Origin: a virus
Virus record (IMG/VR): IMGVR_UViG_3300021957_004962
Coordinates: 1-64,000 of that record
Direction: 5' to 3' (one strand)
Length of the DNA stretch: 64,000 nucleotides
The notes below the pieces were generated by a model that ran no database searches, had not been told where the DNA came from, and worked only from the letters and a program-made list of their open reading frames with translations. The translations under genes and the position numbers were made by a program. Numbering within the stretch: position 1 is the stretch's first letter; the number at the start of each line of letters is the position of its first letter. This document shows, piece after piece, positions 48,674-56,907 of the stretch.

Positions 48674-49635
48674 AGTTTAGCTATATGTGCGGCATTATCA
48701 GCCATGCGACATGAAAACCCCCATTCATTATCATACCATCCTAACACACGAACCATCCTTTTGTCTACTACTTTTGTTTGGTCGGCTGCAACAATACAGC
48801 TTTCACTAGTATGGTTATAATCTATACTAACTAATGGTGCAATTTCATATCCAAGTACTCCGTTCATATCATTCACACTTGCATTGTATAAAGCCGTATT
48901 AATATCATCAACTGAAGTATCTGTATCACTTTCAAAAGTAAAATCAACACAACTTACATTTGCGGTTGGTACTCTAATTGCACTGCCTGTTAATTTTCCT
49001 TCTAATTCGGGAATAATTAATCCTATGTTTTTTGTTGCACCTGTGCTGGTGGGTATCATACTCATGCCTGCTGTTCTAGCACGATAGGGATCTTTATGTC
49101 GTCGGTCAACTGTACTTTGGTCACCAGTGTAACTGTGTACTGTTGTCATTATTCCCCTTTTAATCCCAAACTCTTGATGCAATATCTTTGCCATTGGCCC
49201 AAGACAATTTGTTGTGCAACTTGCATTGCTGATAATTTTGTCACTACTGGTGGCTTCTTCATGGTTAACTCCATATACAATTGTTTTGTCTACATTCTTA
49301 GCAGGCGCACTAATAAGAACTTTCTTTGCTCCGTTCTCAATGTGTACTTTTGATACTTCTCCATCGTTAAATGCGCCTGTACATTCCAGTACAACATCAA
49401 CACCGGACCAATCTATCATTTCTATGTCCCTAGTATGACTCCATTTTAGCTTGTCGCTTAGTTGTCCGGCCCAACGACCGTGAATACTATCGTAATGTAA
49501 CAAATGGATATTAGATTCAACATCACCACTTGCGTTTATTTTTACTAGAGTCAGATCATCTCTCTCGTCAAGTATATGACGAGCTACGCACCGACCTATT
49601 CTTCCAAATCCATTAATGCCTACTTTAACTGTCAT
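48670..49635 (-). CDS. gapA: Glyceraldehyde-3-phosphate dehydrogenase
   Basis: 321 aa (typical 330-335). NAD(P)-binding VKVGINGFGRIGRCV, catalytic Cys in SNASCTTNCLGP, catalytic His in TTVHSYTGDQ, phosphate-site STGATKNIGL, and end WYDNEWGFSCRMAD. Interconverts GAP and 1,3-bisphosphoglycerate. All key residues seen. Overlaps PRPP synthetase and purS by 4 nt each. Confidence 0.93.
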   Translation of the reverse strand: MTVKVGINGFGRIGRCVARHILDERDDLTLVKINASGDVESNIHLLHYDSIHGRWAGQLSDKLKWSHTRDIEMIDWSGVDVVLECTGAFNDGEVSKVHIENGAKKVLISAPAKNVDKTIVYGVNHEEATSSDKIISNASCTTNCLGPMAKILHQEFGIKRGIMTTVHSYTGDQSTVDRRHKDPYRARTAGMSMIPTSTGATKNIGLIIPELEGKLTGSAIRVPTANVSCVDFTFESDTDTSVDDINTALYNASVNDMNGVLGYEIAPLVSIDYNHTSESCIVAADQTKVVDKRMVRVLGWYDNEWGFSCRMADNAAHIAKL

Positions 49636-50564
49636 TGAAATAGACTTGAGACTGATTCTTCATTAGTGATGCGTCTAATAGCTTCACCAAATAGTTTGCT
49701 TACTGTTACAGTTCTAATCTTTTTGGTTTTTCCAGTATATTGAATTGTATCACTAATAACAAGTTCTTCCAATACACTTTTTTGAATCTTTTCACTAGCT
49801 GTACCACTTAACACCCCATGTGTAATATAAGCACGAACACTTAATGCACCTGCATCTATAATTGCTTGAGCTGCATTACATAACGTTCCTCCGCTGTCTA
49901 CGATATCATCTACTAAAATTGCGTGTTTGTTTTTTACCTCCCCAATTAAATTCATTACTTCAGATTTTCCTGCTTCTGGACGAACCTTGTCTACGATAGC
50001 AATATCACCAGCAAATGTATCAGCAAATTTACGAGCTCTCACAACACCACCTGCGTCTGGAGATACAAATACTGTCCCTTCACTTACATTAATATGTTGT
50101 TCAATGTCTTTAGCAAATACTACACGGCTTGTTAAATCATCTACTGGAATATCAAAAAATCCTTGTATCTGTCCTGCATGTAGATCCATTGTAAGGACTC
50201 TATCTGCACCTGCTGTTGTTAGTAAATCTGCTACTAGTTTTGCAGTAATAGGTGTACGACTTGCACTTTTACGATCTTGTCTCGCATAACCAAAATAAGG
50301 AATAACTGCGGTAATTCTTTTTGCACTTGATCGTTTTGCAGTGTCTATCATAATTAATAATTCCATTAAGTTATCATTAACTGGAGTACAAGTGCTTTGA
50401 ATTAAAAATAAATCTTTTCCACGGATATTTTCAAGTACTTCTGTACATATTTCTCCGTCTGCAAATTGTTTAATATTGGATGGTACCAAATCGGTAAAAC
50501 AGTGGGTGGCTACATTAGTAGCAAAAGGTAAATTACTATTACCGCTCAAGATTTTTACAGTCAT
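49632..50564 (-). CDS. prs: Ribose-phosphate pyrophosphokinase (PRPP synthetase)
   Basis: 310 aa, full length. VIPYFGYARQDRKSASRTPI (ATP/flexible loop), TMDLHAGQIQGFF, SPDAGGVVRARKFA, and PRPP-binding ILVDDIVDSGGTL. Makes PRPP from ribose-5-phosphate and ATP for purine, pyrimidine and NAD synthesis. AGAGGAAA upstream. Confidence 0.93.
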   Translation of the reverse strand: MTVKILSGNSNLPFATNVATHCFTDLVPSNIKQFADGEICTEVLENIRGKDLFLIQSTCTPVNDNLMELLIMIDTAKRSSAKRITAVIPYFGYARQDRKSASRTPITAKLVADLLTTAGADRVLTMDLHAGQIQGFFDIPVDDLTSRVVFAKDIEQHINVSEGTVFVSPDAGGVVRARKFADTFAGDIAIVDKVRPEAGKSEVMNLIGEVKNKHAILVDDIVDSGGTLCNAAQAIIDAGALSVRAYITHGVLSGTASEKIQKSVLEELVISDTIQYTGKTKKIRTVTVSKLFGEAIRRITNEESVSSLFQ

Positions 50565-50579
50565 TATTTCCTCTTATGG

Positions 50580-50891
50580 TTAAACGTTAAAACTTTCGCC
50601 ACAGCCACATGAAGCTGTCGCGTTTGGATTTTTGACAACTAGATAGTTGCCGCCAAGTTCTCTTATATAATCAACTGTACAACCGAAAACAAACATTTCG
50701 CTCATTGGATCAAGTTCTAGAATATCGTCTATTACTTTTCCTTCTGGCTCATCTGTAAAGTCCCAATCATACTTAAATCCACTACAGCCGCCGCCTTGAA
50801 CTGCCAACCTTACATATTGCTTTTTGTTTTGTAGCAACATTTCTTGCAAGTAACTTTTAGCTGATTCGGTAACTGTTAATGGTATCTGCAT
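50580..50891 (-). CDS. A-type iron-sulfur carrier (IscA/ErpA-like)
   Basis: 103 aa, full length. The three ligand Cys are in GGGCSGFKYDW and ASCGCGESFNV. Carries Fe-S clusters to apoproteins such as the ferredoxin coded 1.1 kb upstream in the same operon direction. Confidence 0.9.
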   Translation of the reverse strand: MQIPLTVTESAKSYLQEMLLQNKKQYVRLAVQGGGCSGFKYDWDFTDEPEGKVIDDILELDPMSEMFVFGCTVDYIRELGGNYLVVKNPNATASCGCGESFNV

Positions 50892-50892
50892 T

Positions 50893-51339
50893 TTACTTCT
50901 CTATTGGTTCTGGTATAATGCCACGCTCTGTTAGCATTGCTCTGTTATTTAAGTGTGCTTGTGCAATATCATCTTTTGACTGTCCATGATATGCTGTTGC
51001 ATGTCCTTCAGTAATCATCTTAGCATTAATGTCTACTCCGTCTACTAGTACTGTTCCTAATATACGTCCGAACTTACCTTTTTCATTGTCTACTACAGTT
51101 TGCACAATAATTTCTTCGCCTTTAATGTTTTCATATAACCAGTCTTTTGCAAGTAATCCGTATGCTTTTTCTTCTAAATCTCGTGTACGGCTCTCCGGAG
51201 TATCTATACCCAACATCCTAACTCTTCCTGCTAGTAATACGTCGAATCCTAAATCTAGTATACAGTCAAATGTGTCACCGTCAACCACTCTTGTTACTTG
51301 TTTAACCCGAAAGTTATATAATTCAATTTCTTTACTCAT
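50893..51339 (-). CDS. Thermonuclease-like (SNase) protein
   Basis: 148 aa. VTRVVDGDTFDCILDLGF, VRMLGIDTPESR and KFGRILGTVLVDG carry the staphylococcal-nuclease Asp, Arg, Glu and second Arg positions. No signal peptide, so it acts in the cell, perhaps on host DNA or RNA. Common in marine T4-like phages. SD GAGGAG, late promoter upstream. Confidence 0.87.
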   Translation of the reverse strand: MSKEIELYNFRVKQVTRVVDGDTFDCILDLGFDVLLAGRVRMLGIDTPESRTRDLEEKAYGLLAKDWLYENIKGEEIIVQTVVDNEKGKFGRILGTVLVDGVDINAKMITEGHATAYHGQSKDDIAQAHLNNRAMLTERGIIPEPIEK

Positions 51340-51358
51340 TGTGTACTCCTCTATGGAG

Positions 51359-51366
51359 TATTTATG
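51359..51366 (-). promoter_or_regulatory. Late promoter (CATAAATA)
   Basis: TCATAAATACTCC, 19 nt before the ATG at 51339. It overlaps the end of pyrF. Confidence 0.55.
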
Positions 51367-52024
51367 AGCAACTCATGCTTTCCTTAATTTGTTCAATAGC
51401 CCTAATAGGATCGTCACTTTCAGTAATAGTTCTACCAATAACCAAATAGTCAGCGCCCATGTTATATGCTTCTTGGGCCGTAACTGCTCTCACTTGTCCT
51501 TTATTGCTTCCAATGCCAGGACAGACTGTTATCATATCTTGTGCTAAGGGCTTTACTATTGCTAAGTCTGCAGGGCTACATATCATACCACTAAAACCGT
51601 GCTTTTGTACTCGTTCGATGTTGTCTCTCCACATTGCGTCTACACCTTTAGGCAAATAGTGCAATATGTTTAACAAGTCACTGCCGCTCCAACTGGTGAG
51701 ATATGTAACGCCCAGTAGTTTAATTTGATTTGAAAATTGTTTAAGTTCTTCAAATACTGCTTCATTATTGTGTGTGCATATAGTTGTCATTGTAGCGCCC
51801 TTGTCTACAATTTTCTGTACAACTTGCTTTACAGTATTTGGTGTGTCCCATAGTTTACAGTCAACAAATAGTTCTTTACCTTCTGTATAATCTTTAATGT
51901 AAACACTTTGACTCCACAGTGTGTGATTAGTTTTAAATCCGTCTACATGGTGTCTTAATTTTGCCGCCATTTCTAATGCATCTAATGGATTAGTATAATC
52001 TAATGCGACAATAATTTTACTCAA
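51362..52024 (-). CDS. pyrF: Orotidine-5'-phosphate decarboxylase
   Basis: 220 aa. [10 protein letters not shown], the catalytic D-x-K-x-x-D as [39 protein letters not shown] and [14 protein letters not shown]. Converts OMP to UMP, the last step of UMP synthesis. TTG start overlapping the ferredoxin stop, with GGAG upstream. Confidence 0.88.
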   Translation of the reverse strand: MSKIIVALDYTNPLDALEMAAKLRHHVDGFKTNHTLWSQSVYIKDYTEGKELFVDCKLWDTPNTVKQVVQKIVDKGATMTTICTHNNEAVFEELKQFSNQIKLLGVTYLTSWSGSDLLNILHYLPKGVDAMWRDNIERVQKHGFSGMICSPADLAIVKPLAQDMITVCPGIGSNKGQVRAVTAQEAYNMGADYLVIGRTITESDDPIRAIEQIKESMSCS

Positions 52025-52377
52025 CTGCCTTCTCCTGGATTTTTACTGAACAAATGTAGTTTTGATTTTAATGGATCCCATGTACCACCTTTGGGACCAT
52101 AGTATTTGTGGTCAGGTAGTGGTTCTCTTTTTTCAGTAATTACTGGCCATATATCAGCATATCTTTGATTAATTTCAACCCATCCTTCAGATTCTGGTGC
52201 AGTATCTGGAAATATTGCACCCTCTGGGCATTCTGGCTCACATACCCCACAGTCGATACATTCAACTGGATTAATTACAAGAGTGTTTTCGCCTTCGTAA
52301 AAGCAGTCTACAGGACAAACCTCTACACAATCTGTATGCTTACACAAAATACAAGCATCGTTAACAATATACGTCAA
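52021..52377 (-). CDS. 7Fe-type ferredoxin (FdxA-like)
   Basis: 118 aa. [17 protein letters not shown] and [16 protein letters not shown] give ligands for a [3Fe-4S] and a [4Fe-4S] cluster, and the C-terminus is of bacterial FdxA type ([18 protein letters not shown]). Electron carrier with unknown partner. TTG start, AAGGA upstream. Confidence 0.9.
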   Translation of the reverse strand: MTYIVNDACILCKHTDCVEVCPVDCFYEGENTLVINPVECIDCGVCEPECPEGAIFPDTAPESEGWVEINQRYADIWPVITEKREPLPDHKYYGPKGGTWDPLKSKLHLFSKNPGEGS

Positions 52378-52383
52378 TTAAGT

Positions 52384-52677
52384 TTAATCCTTACTTGCTT
52401 CTGCTAAAAACTGATTTATAATATCAACTTTTTTATTTCTTTGATCTATTTCTATTCCCAATTCATCTGTAGCTAGATCAATTAGCTGTTTTTTATTTAA
52501 CTTATTTAAGCTACGTACAGTATGTTTGTTAGATTCGTTAGTAATTTTTTCTCTTGGACTAATAACCAATGCGTTAGTAGCCGTGGCATTTTTAAATACA
52601 TTAACTACTTCATCCATTGCTTCTTTTTGATTAGATTCTGTTGAATTATAACCAAAGAGTTTGTTAATCCATTTCAT
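52384..52677 (-). CDS. Small protein with SAP/Rho-N-like C-terminus
   Basis: 97 aa. The C-terminal 40 aa (LNKLNKKQLIDLATDELGIE, KKVDIINQFL) match the helix-extended-helix of SAP or Rho N-terminal nucleic-acid-binding domains. N-terminal part has MKWINKLFGYNSTES. Function unknown. Confidence 0.6.
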   Translation of the reverse strand: MKWINKLFGYNSTESNQKEAMDEVVNVFKNATATNALVISPREKITNESNKHTVRSLNKLNKKQLIDLATDELGIEIDQRNKKVDIINQFLAEASKD

Positions 52678-52689
52678 AATATTTTTCCT

Positions 52690-53139
52690 TTATATATCGC
52701 CCATGTATACGCCAGTTTCATTACCAACAGTACATTCTACAGATGCAATCCAACAACGATTATCAGTATTTCTTTTAATATAGATGCTTCCATAACTCAG
52801 AACTTCTTTTGCAAACGCATGTACACCAGTGCCGTCTACTTCAAAAAGTTTTAGCAGGTCTAACTTTTCCATATTTCGAAACTCGTCAAGATAAGGATCT
52901 GCTATGTCTACTATTACAGTGTTACGCCATCTGGTGAATAACCAGTCTTCCAACCAGTTAAAACTGCTTATAACTTCAAGATTTTCATCAACATCATGGC
53001 ATGCAATTGTAATTTTAAAGTTTAAAGTGTGACCAGTTAGGTGTCTTTTTGGATTTTCAGTTTCCATATTTTCGAATACTCGAAATGCAACTGACAAATT
53101 ATACTCATCACCATAAGTTTTAACTTGAAAATGTGGCAT
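52690..53139 (-). CDS. Diverged QueD/PTPS-family paralogue
   Basis: 149 aa, clearly related to the next gene (same YLDEFRNME / EVDGTGVHAFAKEVLSYG layout). The FDH motif has become RWRN and the Cys before LHG is lost (HLTGHTLNFK keeps two His). Probably catalytically weak or a structural partner in a heteromer. Confidence 0.7.
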   Translation of the reverse strand: MPHFQVKTYGDEYNLSVAFRVFENMETENPKRHLTGHTLNFKITIACHDVDENLEVISSFNWLEDWLFTRWRNTVIVDIADPYLDEFRNMEKLDLLKLFEVDGTGVHAFAKEVLSYGSIYIKRNTDNRCWIASVECTVGNETGVYMGDI

Positions 53140-53591
53140 TATTTCTCCATTTCATAAATTGCTGAGTTTGCGCCGTGTTCACTACATTCAGCACTCACAC
53201 AATAACAACGATTGTCTGTGGCTTCACGTATTAATTTATCTGCAAATTTACATGCGTGTTCTGCAAACTTTTCTGCACCAACTCCATCTAGAACCGTAAC
53301 TTCACATAACCCCATACTCTCAAGTTCAGAAAACTTATATAAGTATGGATCTTCACGATCAATTACTGTCTTGTGATCAAATGTATCTTCCAACCACTTC
53401 TTGAGTGGCTTCAATCCACCGAAGTCAACAGCCCAGTTTTTGTTATCTAGTTCGTCGCATCCAAACGTAAACTTGAATGCCAAACTATATCCATGTAAAA
53501 ACTTGCAATGTGAATGATCTGCATGTGGTTGACGGAATACTGCACTTAGTCCAATGTTGTGTCCGTATGTTTTTGTGCTATAATAAGCCAT
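53139..53591 (-). CDS. QueD/6-pyruvoyltetrahydropterin synthase family protein
   Basis: 150 aa. HSHCKFLHGYSLAFKFTFGC (zinc His and catalytic Cys region), WAVDFGGLKPLKKWLE, FDHKTVI, and a late ECSEHGANSA. QueD makes carboxytetrahydropterin on the preQ0 route. Phages use 7-deazaguanines to modify DNA; partners queE, queC and folE are not in the window. Strong SD, late promoter 72 nt upstream. Confidence 0.8.
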   Translation of the reverse strand: MAYYSTKTYGHNIGLSAVFRQPHADHSHCKFLHGYSLAFKFTFGCDELDNKNWAVDFGGLKPLKKWLEDTFDHKTVIDREDPYLYKFSELESMGLCEVTVLDGVGAEKFAEHACKFADKLIREATDNRCYCVSAECSEHGANSAIYEMEK

Positions 53592-53662
53592 AATTTCTCC
53601 TTATGATGTGTTAGGAGCGGAGTCTTTATAGTGGGTCGATCCTTTTTTAGTCCACTGTACTA

Positions 53663-53670
53663 TATTTATT
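53663..53670 (-). promoter_or_regulatory. Late promoter (AATAAATA)
   Basis: GCAATAAATATAG, 72 nt before the ATG at 53591. Overlaps the end of the exonuclease gene. Confidence 0.5.
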
Positions 53671-54208
53671 GCTGTACACATAGTAGTTTTTGATGTGCTA
53701 TTTGAATTGCTTTTGCTTGATAGTAACTATCAGCAAGTGCATTATGTAAATCTTGTTGCATAGTTTTACGTGGATCACTTGGCAATATACTGATAAATGT
53801 TCTTGCATCTTTTACTTGCCAGAAGTTATAAGGAATTGGAATACCTTTTGATCGGTACATATCTTCAATAATAGTTAAATCAAATCCATATCCCCACCCC
53901 CAGATTGTATCAGCACCAACAAGCCATTTACTAAGAGCAGTTAACATTGCCTCCATACTAACTCGGTCACCATTATCACCAAATGCTTCTTCTTTTACTT
54001 TGGGATCTTGTTTACCCCACCATTCAATTGTTGAGTCGGTAACTGTTCGACCAAGAGCGTCTTGTTCGTCAATATCTAATTTATAGTAAAACTCGTCATA
54101 TGGTTCATTATCGTTATTCGGATTAAACTTAACACCGCCAACTGTCAGCACTGTACAGTGTGGGTCGGTTGCCAATGTTTCTAAATCAATCATTGCGTGA
54201 ATTGGCAT
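53666..54208 (-). CDS. DexA-like 3'-5' exonuclease (DnaQ fold)
   Basis: 180 aa from the ATG at 54208 (GGAGGAAAA just upstream). Exo I AMIDLETLATDPHCTVLTVG, Exo II WGWGYGFDLTIIEDMYRS, Exo III around NALADSYYQAKAIQ. Resembles T4 DexA and other RNase-H-like phage exonucleases. Could degrade host DNA or process ends. Confidence 0.82.
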   Translation of the reverse strand: MPIHAMIDLETLATDPHCTVLTVGGVKFNPNNDNEPYDEFYYKLDIDEQDALGRTVTDSTIEWWGKQDPKVKEEAFGDNGDRVSMEAMLTALSKWLVGADTIWGWGYGFDLTIIEDMYRSKGIPIPYNFWQVKDARTFISILPSDPRKTMQQDLHNALADSYYQAKAIQIAHQKLLCVQQ

Positions 54209-54338
54209 TTTTCCTCCAGTTTTCATATTGTATCCATAGTATACAATGTATTGCTAAAGAAAGCAAGTTAAAAGATAACAAACTTATCCAAAGATTAAAG
54301 GCAAAGAATATGCAAACTGGATAGTCCCACCATTTCAT
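54186..54338 (-). CDS. Small membrane protein
   Basis: 50 aa (MKWWDYPVCIFFAFNLWISL...), one or two hydrophobic helices and a polar tail that overlaps the exonuclease start by 23 nt. TAATG with the upstream gene. Confidence 0.5.
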   Translation of the reverse strand: MKWWDYPVCIFFAFNLWISLLSFNLLSLAIHCILWIQYENWRKNANSRND

Positions 54339-54688
54339 TATCGTCTCATACTCGCAATATCTTTTGCATCTTCTTTTTTATCGGCGAAGATAGGAACCAT
54401 ATTTGATTTATGCATCGTGGCAATACCAAGTAACTGTCTCTCTCCACTGTATGTCATACTTTCTTTAGCAGGACCATGTCCAGCAATCTGATTACTAAGC
54501 TCTACTTCTTGTGTAGTACTGTAATCAGGTATTTCGTTAGTGTGTTTGGTTTTAGATTTACCCACGCCCATTTTAGCTAACCATTTTTCATGCTCTGCGT
54601 TTGCCTTTATTGTTTTGGCGTTGACTTTTTTCTTTTTACGATTGTACTGTGTAGTGGTCATGTATGGACCAACTAAATGCATACTCAT
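54338..54688 (-). CDS. Conserved phage protein, MSMHLVGPYxTTT family
   Basis: 116 aa. MSMHLVGPYMTTTQYNRKKK, then a Lys-rich helix with KWLAKMGVG, then GHGPAKESMTYSGERQLLGI near the end. A small basic family found in many phages; function unknown. Good SD (GGAG). Confidence 0.75.
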   Translation of the reverse strand: MSMHLVGPYMTTTQYNRKKKKVNAKTIKANAEHEKWLAKMGVGKSKTKHTNEIPDYSTTQEVELSNQIAGHGPAKESMTYSGERQLLGIATMHKSNMVPIFADKKEDAKDIASMRR

Positions 54689-54736
54689 GTTTACTCTCCA
54701 GCGTAAATTATTGTTTCTTACGGTATAGCGTAAATG

Positions 54737-55282
54737 TTAATTTAACATTTGATAGCGAATACGAAAGGTTTTCCATTGCCCTACACGTAACCGTTCACCT
54801 TGTGCTCGGTTAACACGAAAGCTAACATTTCTACCGTCAATATTATAAGTGATATCATACTCATTAATAACCCTGGTACTAACATATTGATAGGTAGTAT
54901 TACATTGTCTCTGCGTACGATATCCAGTAATTACACGCTGTCCTTGTGAATTATTGGCCCCTACAATACCACCAATTACTGCACCTGCAGCGGCGCCTTT
55001 ATCTTTTCCAGTAACACCTTTACCAAGTAATCCACCAATAATCATGCCTGCAAGTGCATTGGCACCAGCATCACCGCCGCCAGCTTGACCGTAAATTGGT
55101 ACATCAACATTTTGACAACTTTGTTGTGGCTGTTGTTGTCGTACTTGAGTATATACTGGTGTAATATGTTTTACAATACCCTGTGTTTGATAACTACTAT
55201 TTGCCATTGCAGACAATGGCATTGTTGTACATCCTGCTACTGTCAAAAATGACATTGCTAATAATGTTTTAACTACTTTCAT
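54737..55282 (-). CDS. Glycine-zipper outer-membrane lipoprotein
   Basis: 181 aa from the ATG at 55282. Lipoprotein signal MKVVKTLLAMSFLTVAGC with lipobox VAGC. The glycine-zipper block ALAGMIIGGLLGKGVTGKDK then GAAAGAVIGGIVGANN is of the 17-kDa antigen/SlyB type. The C-terminus is beta-rich with two Cys. Phage copies of outer-membrane lipoproteins can block superinfection; not shown here. Confidence 0.8.
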   Translation of the reverse strand: MKVVKTLLAMSFLTVAGCTTMPLSAMANSSYQTQGIVKHITPVYTQVRQQQPQQSCQNVDVPIYGQAGGGDAGANALAGMIIGGLLGKGVTGKDKGAAAGAVIGGIVGANNSQGQRVITGYRTQRQCNTTYQYVSTRVINEYDITYNIDGRNVSFRVNRAQGERLRVGQWKTFRIRYQMLN

Positions 55283-55442
55283 TTTCTTCTCCTTGAATTG
55301 GATACACCATCTTACCAGTATCGTCAATAACATGTCGTAGAGGTTCATCAATTTTAAATGGACCTTGACATAATGCAATAGCATCATGTAATTCACTAGC
55401 CATAGCAAATACTTTGTTTGAGGTATCAACAACACTATACAT
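55269..55442 (-). CDS. Small acidic protein
   Basis: 57 aa (MYSVVDTSNKVFAMASELHD...). AGGAG upstream of the ATG at 55442. Overlaps the lipoprotein start by 14 nt. Function unknown. Confidence 0.6.
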   Translation of the reverse strand: MYSVVDTSNKVFAMASELHDAIALCQGPFKIDEPLRHVIDDTGKMVYPIQGEENESS

Positions 55443-55460
55443 TTTTTCTCCTATAAAACT

Positions 55461-55489
55461 AACTTAACACTACTATAAGTCTTTGTCAA
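55461..55489 (-). promoter_or_regulatory. Sigma70-type promoter
   Basis: TTGACA, 17-bp spacer, TAAGTT. Drives the 55442 gene and lipoprotein; overlaps the end of the upstream gene. Confidence 0.55.
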
Positions 55490-55670
55490 CATATTTTGTT
55501 TTATTATACACAGGCTCTTGAAAATCAGTGGTAATTTCTAAATCGTCCGCAAGGCTGCTATTCCGGGAAATTAGTTTCTCCATTATCGCTAATGCAGTAT
55601 CCTTATCCGGCAAACACTCATATAAAATTTTGCTTGTTGAAGTTTGTTTTATTTGATATATATCAAACAT
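55473..55670 (-). CDS. Small hypothetical protein
   Basis: 65 aa (MFDIYQIKQTSTSKILYECL...), alpha/beta. The start at 55670 follows the previous stop by 1 nt. No family recognised. Confidence 0.55.
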   Translation of the reverse strand: MFDIYQIKQTSTSKILYECLPDKDTALAIMEKLISRNSSLADDLEITTDFQEPVYNKTKYVDKDL

Positions 55671-55671
55671 T

Positions 55672-55764
55672 TCATAACCCTGTAATCCAGTGTGTGCAGT
55701 CATCGCACGGATCATCTCGCCAATTTTTATCAGTAATTATGTAGTCCTCACTATCACGATTCAT
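55672..55764 (-). CDS. Tiny CxxC protein
   Basis: 30 aa (MNRDSEDYIITDKNWRDDPC...), with CDDC and a following His (CTHWITGL), suggesting metal binding. A late-like TTAAATA lies upstream. Moderate support. Confidence 0.4.
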   Translation of the reverse strand: MNRDSEDYIITDKNWRDDPCDDCTHWITGL

Positions 55765-55837
55765 CGTTCTTTATTTAATGTTAAATAGACATATAGTAAT
55801 ACACTACTATAATTAAATAGTCAATAGAAAGTTATAT

Positions 55838-56197
55838 ATGAGTACAATATTATTATTCCTCTTAATGATAAAGCATGCAATAGCAGACTTAGCATTACAA
55901 CATCGACATTATAATAAAGGAGACAAGGGGTCACTTAAAGATAGTAGAAATTATCTACATGCTCTGGACCATGCAGTACTGACCGGATTAGTAGTACTAG
56001 TTCTAGTAGGGCTGCCCACTGCTATTGCCCTTTCTTTACTAGATTTTGTGTTACATTTTGTTATAGACTATGCAAAAACAACTTACATAAACCGTAAGAA
56101 ATTAACAATGAAATCTCAGAAATTTTGGACTTTGCAAAGTATTGATCAAATTGCACATATGGTCTGTTACTTGTTTTATGTTATTGTGGCTTTGTAA
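55838..56197 (+). CDS. DUF3307-like membrane protein
   Basis: 119 aa, three or four membrane helices. Conserved polar residues in the membrane: IKHAIADLALQHRHYNKG, LHALDHAVLTG, VLHFVIDYAKTTY, SIDQIAHM. This H..DF.LQ...H..H...HF.iD..K pattern is DUF3307. Possibly an enzyme, but function is unknown. Confidence 0.7.
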   Translation: MSTILLFLLMIKHAIADLALQHRHYNKGDKGSLKDSRNYLHALDHAVLTGLVVLVLVGLPTAIALSLLDFVLHFVIDYAKTTYINRKKLTMKSQKFWTLQSIDQIAHMVCYLFYVIVAL

Positions 56198-56225
56198 ATT
56201 TCTTTAACTTATCTTTCATTAGTTT

Positions 56226-56546
56226 CTAATCCCAAGGACTGCTATACTTTTCTTTTTTGGGCTTGGCAGGCTCTGGCTGTTTTGGTTCAGGTTTTTCCAA
56301 GGAGCTTTGCTTTGAGTCTCTCTGCTTCTGTGATTTCTGATTTGATTTGAGACTCTTTAGATACCGTTGGTCCTTGAGTAAGGCTTCTTCTGAGGTCAGC
56401 ACTTTTGATACGGAGTCTTTGGATTTCTTTGGTTTCGTCCATCCTCGGTGTGGGAAGAACTGGCTTCTGGGGATTTTGTGCTTCCCAGATGCGTCCTCGT
56501 ATATCACGTACTCGCTGTTCCAGTCTATCAATATCACTCCTATCAA
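56226..56546 (-). CDS. Alternative overlapping frame, possible frameshift extension
   Basis: A 106-codon frame overlaps the next entry over 260 nt. Its first two thirds look accidental, but its end (EKPEPKQPEPAKPKKEKYSS) looks natural. The 56287-56574 gene may run into it by a +1 shift near the GGAAAAACC run. Confidence 0.3.
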   Translation of the reverse strand: MIGVILIDWNSEYVIYEDASGKHKIPRSQFFPHRGWTKPKKSKDSVSKVLTSEEALLKDQRYLKSLKSNQKSQKQRDSKQSSLEKPEPKQPEPAKPKKEKYSSPWD

Positions 56547-56574
56547 TTGGGGTAGGTTTAAACCAGTTGAACAT
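56287..56574 (-). CDS. Small coiled-coil protein
   Basis: 95 aa. MFNWFKPTPIDRSDIDRLEQ and long charged helices (EIQRLRIKSADLRRSLTQ, EITEAERLKAKLLG). No SD; starts 5 nt after a late promoter (leaderless layout). Codons end in C/G more often than in neighbours. Function unknown. Confidence 0.6.
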   Translation of the reverse strand: MFNWFKPTPIDRSDIDRLEQRVRDIRGRIWEAQNPQKPVLPTPRMDETKEIQRLRIKSADLRRSLTQGPTVSKESQIKSEITEAERLKAKLLGKT

Positions 56575-56579
56575 AATCG

Positions 56580-56587
56580 TATTTATT
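56580..56587 (-). promoter_or_regulatory. Late promoter AATAAATA, 5 nt before ATG
   Basis: Octamer ends 5 nt before the ATG at 56574, the same spacing as at 2124, 33625 and 61247. Confidence 0.6.
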
Positions 56588-56599
56588 TAAAATTTACTC

Positions 56600-56627
56600 A
56601 AAAAAAAGACATTACCGAAGTAATGCC
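56600..56627 (-). terminator. Intrinsic terminator
   Basis: GGCATTAC-TTCG-GTAATGTC followed by eight T on the minus strand. Ends the 56652-56825 transcript. Confidence 0.85.
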
Positions 56628-56651
56628 TTGTAGTCGAGTAGTTCTGATTTA

Positions 56652-56825
56652 CTATTTAATTTTAGATCCAGCTGTAATTTCACCGTTATTATCAATAGCT
56701 AATACATTTTGTGCTATCATCCCATCAATAGCAGCTTCAATGCCGTCACGAATTCCTTTTCGGTAACCCATGTAACATATTAATAATGCCAATGCACATC
56801 CAATATATGGTTCATATCCAGCCAT
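56652..56825 (-). CDS. Small membrane-anchored protein
   Basis: 57 aa. N-terminal hydrophobic helix (YIGCALALLICYMGYRKG), then an acidic soluble part. AGGA upstream; own promoter and terminator. Confidence 0.6.
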   Translation of the reverse strand: MAGYEPYIGCALALLICYMGYRKGIRDGIEAAIDGMIAQNVLAIDNNGEITAGSKIK

Positions 56826-56864
56826 TTAATCATCCTAACTCATTATGTTATTTGTTATACATCT

Positions 56865-56893
56865 AATATAGTATACTTATCCGTATAAGTCAA
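56865..56893 (-). promoter_or_regulatory. Sigma70-type promoter with inverted repeat in spacer
   Basis: TTGACT, 17-bp spacer, TATATT. ACTTAT-ACGG-ATAAGT spans the -35 end and spacer. Confidence 0.65.
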
Positions 56894-56907
56894 GAGATAG
56901 CCGTAAA

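Noticed and set aside
41805-52377. Idea that the metabolic genes show the window is a bacterial chromosome
   Set aside because: They are interleaved with and translationally coupled to phage genes, use the same late promoters, and sit between a T4-type clamp loader and other phage families.
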